64,000 nucleotides of DNA from Phoma sp. XZ068 (taxonomy: Eukaryota; Ascomycota; Dothideomycetes; Pleosporales; Didymellaceae), in contig RBKR01000024.1 in the NCBI GenBank assembly GCA_004835665.1, positions 372,001-436,000 of the forward strand, written 5' to 3'. Position numbers and translations under genes: made by a program. Below, piece after piece: positions 59,134 through 64,000 of the stretch (its first letter is position 1; every line of letters begins with the position of its first letter). The notes under the pieces were generated by a model. The model had not been told where the DNA came from. It saw nothing but the letters and a program-made list of their open reading frames with translations, and did not search any database.

Positions 59134-60759
59134 ATGGCTCCAAATGAAGCAGATGTTCAACTTGCTCTCTCTTCGATCAACACTCAGCAGATTAAGAGTA
59201 ATCGTCATGCTGCTGCAGTCTTCAACGTGTCTGATAGAACGATCCGCCGCCGACGCGATGGCAAGCCTGCCCGACGCGATTGCCAGCCCAACTCAAAGAA
59301 GCTCACTGAGCTAGAAGAGGAGGTGATTATCAGATATATACTCGACCTAGATCAACGTGGATTTGCGCCTACGTACGCGGCTGTACGTGATATGGCTGAT
59401 AAGCTGCTGGCTGCGCGCGGCGGAGGCCAGGTCGGCGTCCACTGGCCGCGCAACTTTGTTAAGCGTACAGACAATCTTACGACAAGTTTCAATCGAGCGT
59501 ACGACAGGCAGAGAGCTCTGTGCGAGGATCCTATATTGATCAGAAGCTGGTTTGAGCTCGTAGAGCAGACAAAAGCCAAGTACGGCATCTGTGATGAGGA
59601 CGTCTACAACTTTGACGAGGCTGGCTTTGCGATGGGCAAGATCACGACTCAGCTTGTGGCGACAGGATCAGAGAGGAGAGGCAGGCCAAAGGCTGTTCAG
59701 CCAGGAAATCGTGAGTGGGTGACGTTGATCCAGGCGATCAACGCTGCTGGCCGGACGATCCCACCCTTCCTTATCTTTGCTGGCCAGTATCACCTGTCTG
59801 CCTGGTACGAGGAGGAGGATGTCCCACAAGACTGGGCTATCGCAGTCAGTGACAACGGTTGGACAAATAACGAGCTAGGAGTTGAGTGGCTAAAGCACTT
59901 TCTTAAGCATACAGAGGGCAAGACGGTTGGAGCACGTCGGCTGCTTATCCTTGATGGCCACGAGAGCCACCAATCTCTTGAGTTTCAAGAGCTCTGCAAG
60001 GAGAATGATGTCTATACGCTCTGTATGCCACCTCATTCATCTCACCTACTCCAGCCTCTTGACGTTGGCTGCTTCTCGCCGTTGAAGCGCGCGTACAGCC
60101 GTGAGATTGAGGCTCTAATGCGCCACCACATCAACTACATTACCAAGCTTGAGTTTCTGCCAGCCTTCAAGGCAGCCTTTGATCAATCGTTCACGTCAGC
60201 CAATATCTGCTCAGCCTTTCGAGGCGCAGGCCTTGTTCCTCTCCAACCAGACGCTGTTCTGTCAAAGCTAGATATACAGCTCCGTACGCCGACTCCAGCT
60301 GCTATAGCAGAGGCTCTCTGGGAGGCTCGTACGCCCAGCAACGTACGTGAGCTTGAGGCTCAATCAACTCTAATACGTGATCGCGTTCAAAAGCATAAGA
60401 GCTCATCACCAGCTTCGATTATTGAAGCGATTGACCAGCTTAAGAAGGGGGCTGAAGTGATGATGCTCTCAGCTGAGCTGATGCGCGATCGGATCGCCAG
60501 CCTTGAGAAAGCCAACGAGGCAGCGTCAAAGAGAAAGCAGCGTAAGAAAAAGCGACTCCAGAAGCGAGGGGTCTTAACAAAGGGAGCTGGAGAGGATCTA
60601 CTCGCTCAACGTGAGGCTGATCAGCAGCTTGCTTATGAAGAGCGTCAAGGAGGAAAGCGGTCAGGTCTTAGCCGCCAGGCTCTTGCGCGCTGCACAAGGT
60701 GTAGAGAGACTGGGCATAATATACGTACGTGTAAGAAAGACAATTTAGATACTGATTAA
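59134..60759 (+). CDS. Pogo/Fot1-like DD35D transposase
   Basis: 541 aa, uninterrupted, normal length for the family. Order: Psq-type helix-turn-helix (about 9-45, with AAVFNVSDRTIRRRRDG), CENP-B/Tc5-type helix-turn-helix (about 55-128), then the DDE_1 catalytic domain with D161 (YNFDEAGF), D274 (LILDGHESH) and D310 (LLQPLDVG). There are 35 residues between the last two, the pogo-group spacing. A basic, coiled-coil-like stretch (about 450-485) and a C-terminal zinc knuckle C520-C523-H528-C533 follow. It acts in the nucleus, binding the inverted repeats and cutting at TA. The ATG sits 41 bp inside the left repeat. All catalytic residues are present, so the gene could be functional. Confidence 0.95.
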   Translation: MAPNEADVQLALSSINTQQIKSNRHAAAVFNVSDRTIRRRRDGKPARRDCQPNSKKLTELEEEVIIRYILDLDQRGFAPTYAAVRDMADKLLAARGGGQVGVHWPRNFVKRTDNLTTSFNRAYDRQRALCEDPILIRSWFELVEQTKAKYGICDEDVYNFDEAGFAMGKITTQLVATGSERRGRPKAVQPGNREWVTLIQAINAAGRTIPPFLIFAGQYHLSAWYEEEDVPQDWAIAVSDNGWTNNELGVEWLKHFLKHTEGKTVGARRLLILDGHESHQSLEFQELCKENDVYTLCMPPHSSHLLQPLDVGCFSPLKRAYSREIEALMRHHINYITKLEFLPAFKAAFDQSFTSANICSAFRGAGLVPLQPDAVLSKLDIQLRTPTPAAIAEALWEARTPSNVRELEAQSTLIRDRVQKHKSSSPASIIEAIDQLKKGAEVMMLSAELMRDRIASLEKANEAASKRKQRKKKRLQKRGVLTKGAGEDLLAQREADQQLAYEERQGGKRSGLSRQALARCTRCRETGHNIRTCKKDNLDTD

Positions 60760-60815
60760 TCAACTCTGTTAATATAAATATATTATATCACAGTGTGGTT
60801 GAGGTATGTGTCTGT

Positions 60816-60880
60816 AGAGGTGCGCAAAGTTGGTGGGGTGCGGCGCTCGCCTGTACGCGGCGCTCGCTTATAAAACACGT
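60816..60880 (-). repeat. Right terminal inverted repeat of pogo-like element
   Basis: Perfect inverse of the left repeat; the 11-bp motif copies fall at 60840-60850 and 60857-60867 on the minus strand. Confidence 0.93.
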
Positions 60881-61092
60881 TACAGGCAGTGACGACTGCA
60901 GCTACTGCCGTCCTGCCCGCGCTCATGACAGCTGACAGGCCCGTTTTCGCTTGAGATAACCTCATATAACGTTCTGCGAAAAATCTGCCCCAACGCTAAT
61001 ACGCCAGGCAGAGCTACAGATTCTAGCTCCTGCGCAGGCACATGTATACAACGCTATCGCATAGGCTGCTCAGCATCTTAATAGGAGTACAT
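60881..61092. other. Spacer between transposon and MITE
   Basis: About 210 bp of ordinary sequence without a gene; the first two bases are the transposon's right TA duplication. Confidence 0.4.
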
Positions 61093-61094
61093 TA

Positions 61095-61320
61095 AGGTGT
61101 AGAATCTACTACTTTAAGCAGGTTTACTTATCTCTTCTTTCTAGAGGTGCAGAGGGGGTGTAAAGAAATAGATATAGATTTGATAAGGGCGCTAAGGAGC
61201 GGGGAAGCTTAAGAGCAGGGAAGCTTAAAAGCTATGCTGCCTCTATTTCTTTACACCCCTTCTGCACCTCTAGAAAGAAGAGATAAAGTAAATTTATTTA
61301 TAAAATTAGATTCTACGCCT
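61095..61320. mobile_element. MITE with TA target duplication
   Basis: 226 bp, non-coding. Its ends AGGTGTAGAATCT and AGATTCTACGCCT are inverted repeats with one mismatch, flanked by TA at 61093-61094 and 61321-61322. A second, longer inverted block lies inside (TTATCTCTTCTTTCTAGAGG ... GAAAGAAGAGATAA, and GGGTGTAAAGAAATAG ... CTATTTCTTTACACCC), so most of the element folds into one long hairpin. A short direct repeat (GGGAAGCTTAA) sits at the tip. It resembles Tc1/mariner-type MITEs but does not share the pogo element's termini. Confidence 0.8.
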
Positions 61321-61322
61321 TA

Positions 61323-61697
61323 GCTTACCCCTAACATGCTGTTATATAATCTACGCGACAGTGTTGTGTAGGCGCGTTGTGGGTAAGCCCGTAGAGGTGC
61401 TTACATCAGGGGCTCTACCTGACCTATCAGCACTGAGGCAGGTATTTCGCAAAACACCCATAGCCTATACCGTGGCCGGAACCCCTATACGACGCGTCGT
61501 CATCATGCCGTAATCATGCCGTCCCCAAGCCTCCTTTGTGTTCTACGAAAACTTTAGCACAGCCTCTGGCGGTCCAGCAAGCGCCTAGTTTTTTGTGGAC
61601 CGTTTCGCTGGAATTTAAACCTAGCAATCACCCCAATTCATTCCGCGCACTGCATCACGCTTCGGTCCCTTTGCACAACGCTGACATCAATTCCTCG
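61323..61697. promoter_or_regulatory. Upstream region of the zinc-cluster gene
   Basis: 375 bp between the MITE and the transcription factor ATG. The frame of the first exon extends back to 61,536 with another ATG, but those residues carry no domain. I see no clear TATA box. The MITE ends about 375 bp upstream, close enough to affect regulation. Confidence 0.4.
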
Positions 61698-63971
61698 ATG
61701 GAGTCTCTCGAGTCCACCCCGAAACCGACGGCGTTGCCAGCCAAACCAGCTTGCACCCTCTGCAAAGAACGGAAAGTCAGGTGCGATCGCAACAGTCCAT
61801 GTTCAAACTGCTTTAAGGTTGTCTCCAGCCTGCTATTTGCACTATAAAGCCCCCGTTTCGAGCTGACGCTGACTTCTTGGACTGCGTTTAGCTGGCCCTG
61901 CCTTGCATCCCTCGAACCAACTCCAAAACGCGGACCAGACGACGACCCAATGCCGACCTGCAAGCAAGACTCGCACGCTGCGAAGAGCTTTTGCAGCAAT
62001 TTTCCGAAGCGGAACCAGCCAAATCAGCCGTGACACCGCCGGCAAGCCATGGGGCTCGAAAGCCGGGCGCAGACCAAACACCGGGACCCCAAATGCTAGA
62101 GGCCGGACTTGGGAGACTTGTGCTGGAAGACGGATCAGTGCGCTTCACTGACAGCATCCTGTGGGCCACCATATCCGAGGAGGTAAGACTACGAGCTGTC
62201 ACCCCGCCCCCTGTAATCACGCTTGCTCTTTTTTCTGATCCAACGATCCCGTCCGCAGCTTCGATCGATGAGAGCCATCGTCGAGGCCGACACCAGCACA
62301 TTTGGCTTGCAAGATTCGCCACTCCAGACGCTTCCTTCTTTGAACAGCGGCAGCCTTCTCATCGGCGGGGATGCCGAAAATCCCAGTGTGCAATCACTTC
62401 ACCCTGCCCCAAGCCAAGTGGTCCTCTTGTGGCAAATGTTCTTGGATCGGGTGAACCCTTTGACCAAGTTGGTTCACGTACCATCGGTCCAGCCTCACCT
62501 GGTTCAGGCAACCGCCACCCCGCCGCAACTCCCTCTCAACTTGAAGGCCCTCTTCTTCTCAATATACGGGGCGGCCGTGAACTCGATGGACGATGAGGAG
62601 TGCATCAGGCTTCTAGGATGTCCGCAACGGACTTTGTACCATCGCTTCTCATTGGCCTTGCGGATGACCCTCCGTCGTGCTCGGTTCTTGGAGGCACCCG
62701 ATCTTATCATCCTCCAAGCACTGACACTTCACTTGGTAGGTCTACTTCCAACCTCTTCCTCCACCTGACTGCCTCGGCTGACCCTCTATTAGCTTTCCCT
62801 CAACACACGGAACCACAATGTACACGCGACGTGGGTTTTGAGCGGGGTTTGCATCCGTATCGCCCAGAAGATAGGTTTGCATCGCGACGGAGAGTTTCTG
62901 GGTCTCCCCCCGTATGAAACGGAAATGAGGAGGCGTGTCTGGTGGCACATTGTCTTGCTCGACTTCCAATCCGCTCTCGCATCTGGCTTCTCCCCTGTTC
63001 CGCTTCCAGTTCCTTGCGACTGCAAGTCACCCACAAACATCAACGACGCCGATTTTGGTCTCGCCACAGTCGACCCTCTCCAAGACCACGACGGTCCAAC
63101 GGAAATGATCCTTTGTTTGTTGATCTGCAGCCTTATTCAATGTCTCATAGACCGACCGGGCATTGGCGGGATCGTGTCTTCCATCGAAGCGAATAATGTT
63201 TCAGCACAGGCTGGAGATCACGAGCGTATCGCCGAACTCAACAACTTCGCTGCATTGGTCGAGCACCGCCTTAATGGCATCATCATGCGATACTGCGATC
63301 CAGCTGCCGGGCATTTCCATGCCGCGGCTTTGCAGATCAGGTCTGCTATTACTGTCAAAATACGGGCAATGGCCCGTGCCCCTGACGATAGCCATGGCCC
63401 TGAGAAAGGCCAAAACCGGGAAGTCAGTGGGGACAACTTGTTTCGCCTCTCAGTCGAGGCAGCTGAACATTCCGCTGGGCTATTCCAGTCATTGGGAAGC
63501 AAAGGCTTCCTCTGGTTCGTGGCAGGACTATTTGAACAACAACTCTTTCTCTATTTGGTGGGACAGCTTTGCCACCGGACAGCAGGCGCCCTAGTTGAAA
63601 AGGCTTGGGAGGTGATACCGGTTATCTACCAGTATAACCATTATTTGAACGACTTGTCTCACGAACCTAATGGTACTTTGGCAACCTTTCTTCTGAAGGC
63701 TTGGAAAACAAGACAGCAGGCTCTTCTCCTTAGACTCGGATACTGGCCAGAGACTCCAGATTATATCCTCAAGGTCGAGCAGGCCCTAACTTTACGCCGA
63801 ACAGGAACCAGTTCCCTTCCCCTTCCGGCGCCGACCTCAACAGAGACGTTAGTCTCGGGGTCTCTGGAGCCTGAAAATTCTCAATGGGAGCCGTTATGCT
63901 TAGACTTCTTCGAGATGGAACAGAGTTGGGGACTTCCCGAATGGCAGAACCAGACGGATTGGTCTCATTGA
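61698..63971 (+). CDS. Zn2Cys6 transcription factor with fungal_trans domain
   Basis: Exons 61698-61817, 61892-62182, 62259-62735 and 62793-63971 join in phase 0 at every intron and give 688 aa, a normal length. Introns are 74, 76 and 57 bp with CTGAC branch sites. The zinc cluster is C19-X2-C22-X6-C29-X5-C35-X2-C38-X6-C45; the first intron falls between C38 and C45, so an unspliced reading loses the last Cys. A short coiled-coil-like linker follows (ADLQARLARCEELLQQF). The middle homology region is recognised by LWQMFLDRVNPLTKLVHVPS and GVCIRIAQKIGLHRDGEFLG...EMRRRVWWHI. It is a DNA-binding nuclear regulator; targets cannot be told from the sequence and no metabolic cluster is visible in the window. 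The ATG chosen puts the cluster at residue 19, the usual place. The gene looks intact. Confidence 0.9.
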
Positions 63972-64000
63972 TGCTAGATGAGAAATGGTCCATATTGTTT

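Larger units (their letters stand above)
59029..60880 (+). mobile_element. Pogo/Fot1-like DNA transposon, complete
   Basis: 1,852 bp with 65-bp terminal inverted repeats (59029-59093 and 60816-60880) that are identical base for base, starting ACGTGTTTTATAAGCGAGC. TA dinucleotides at 59027-59028 and 60881-60882 are the target-site duplication usual for Tc1/mariner/pogo elements. It holds one intact transposase gene and shows no RIP-like decay, in contrast to the retroelements to the left, so it is a recent insertion and may be active. Confidence 0.95.

Noticed and set aside
58984..60882. Pogo element as the cause of the WD40 gene's disruption
   Set aside because: Sequence right of the transposon does not continue the NACHT-WD40 gene, and the fragment's first residues already lack the expected upstream helices.

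Overview
The window looks like part of a filamentous ascomycete (Pezizomycotina) chromosome. The right-hand genes carry 50-75 bp introns with GT...CTRAY...AG signals and belong to families typical of that group: HET domain, Zn2Cys6/fungal_trans, DUF3435 recombinase, OTT_1508-type deaminase, NACHT-WD40 fragment and a pogo/Fot1-like transposon. The sequence is split into two compositional halves with a sharp border near 47,636: a very A+T-rich, TpA-rich, repeat-filled left part and a right part of ordinary composition. This resembles a genome shaped by repeat-induced point mutation (RIP). I cannot name the species.

Positions 1-44,647 are one tandem array, open at the left edge, of about ten head-to-tail copies of a unit of about 4,478 bp. 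Each unit is a Ty1/copia LTR retrotransposon on the minus strand with a single LTR per repeat: LTR, primer-binding site, long leader, then one open frame for gag, zinc knuckle, protease and integrase. Reverse transcriptase and RNase H are absent. The integrase runs straight into a second, partial copy of the LTR 3' end plus primer-binding site, followed by a short spacer, a polypurine tract and the next LTR. The primer-binding site matches the anticodon arm of initiator tRNA, as in Drosophila copia. Units 1-3, 9 and 10 keep the whole gag-integrase frame open. Units 4 and 8 each have one 1-bp deletion. Units 5-7 carry more, and about 20.9-25.4 kb is dense with small indels that look like unpolished long-read sequence.

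From 44,310 the last unit turns abruptly diverged. It is capped by an inverted LTR (44,649-45,285), followed by A+T-rich decayed DNA that ends in a stop-riddled Ty3/gypsy gag remnant (about 47,030-47,636).

The right part (47,637-64,000) looks like an accessory, conflict-related region. It holds: a five-exon DUF3435 (Captain-type) tyrosine recombinase gene with C2H2 fingers, broken in at least three places; a HET-domain gene with one in-frame stop; a three-exon BTB/POZ gene; a two-exon OTT_1508-type deaminase gene; a 3'-truncated endonuclease/exonuclease/phosphatase-family gene; an orphan WD40 fragment of a NACHT-WD40 protein; a complete pogo-like transposon with perfect 65-bp terminal inverted repeats, TA target duplication and an intact DD35D transposase; a 226-bp MITE; and a complete four-exon Zn2Cys6 transcription factor gene.

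The genes do not form a metabolic pathway. The common themes are mobility and self/non-self recognition, with several genes already inactivated.
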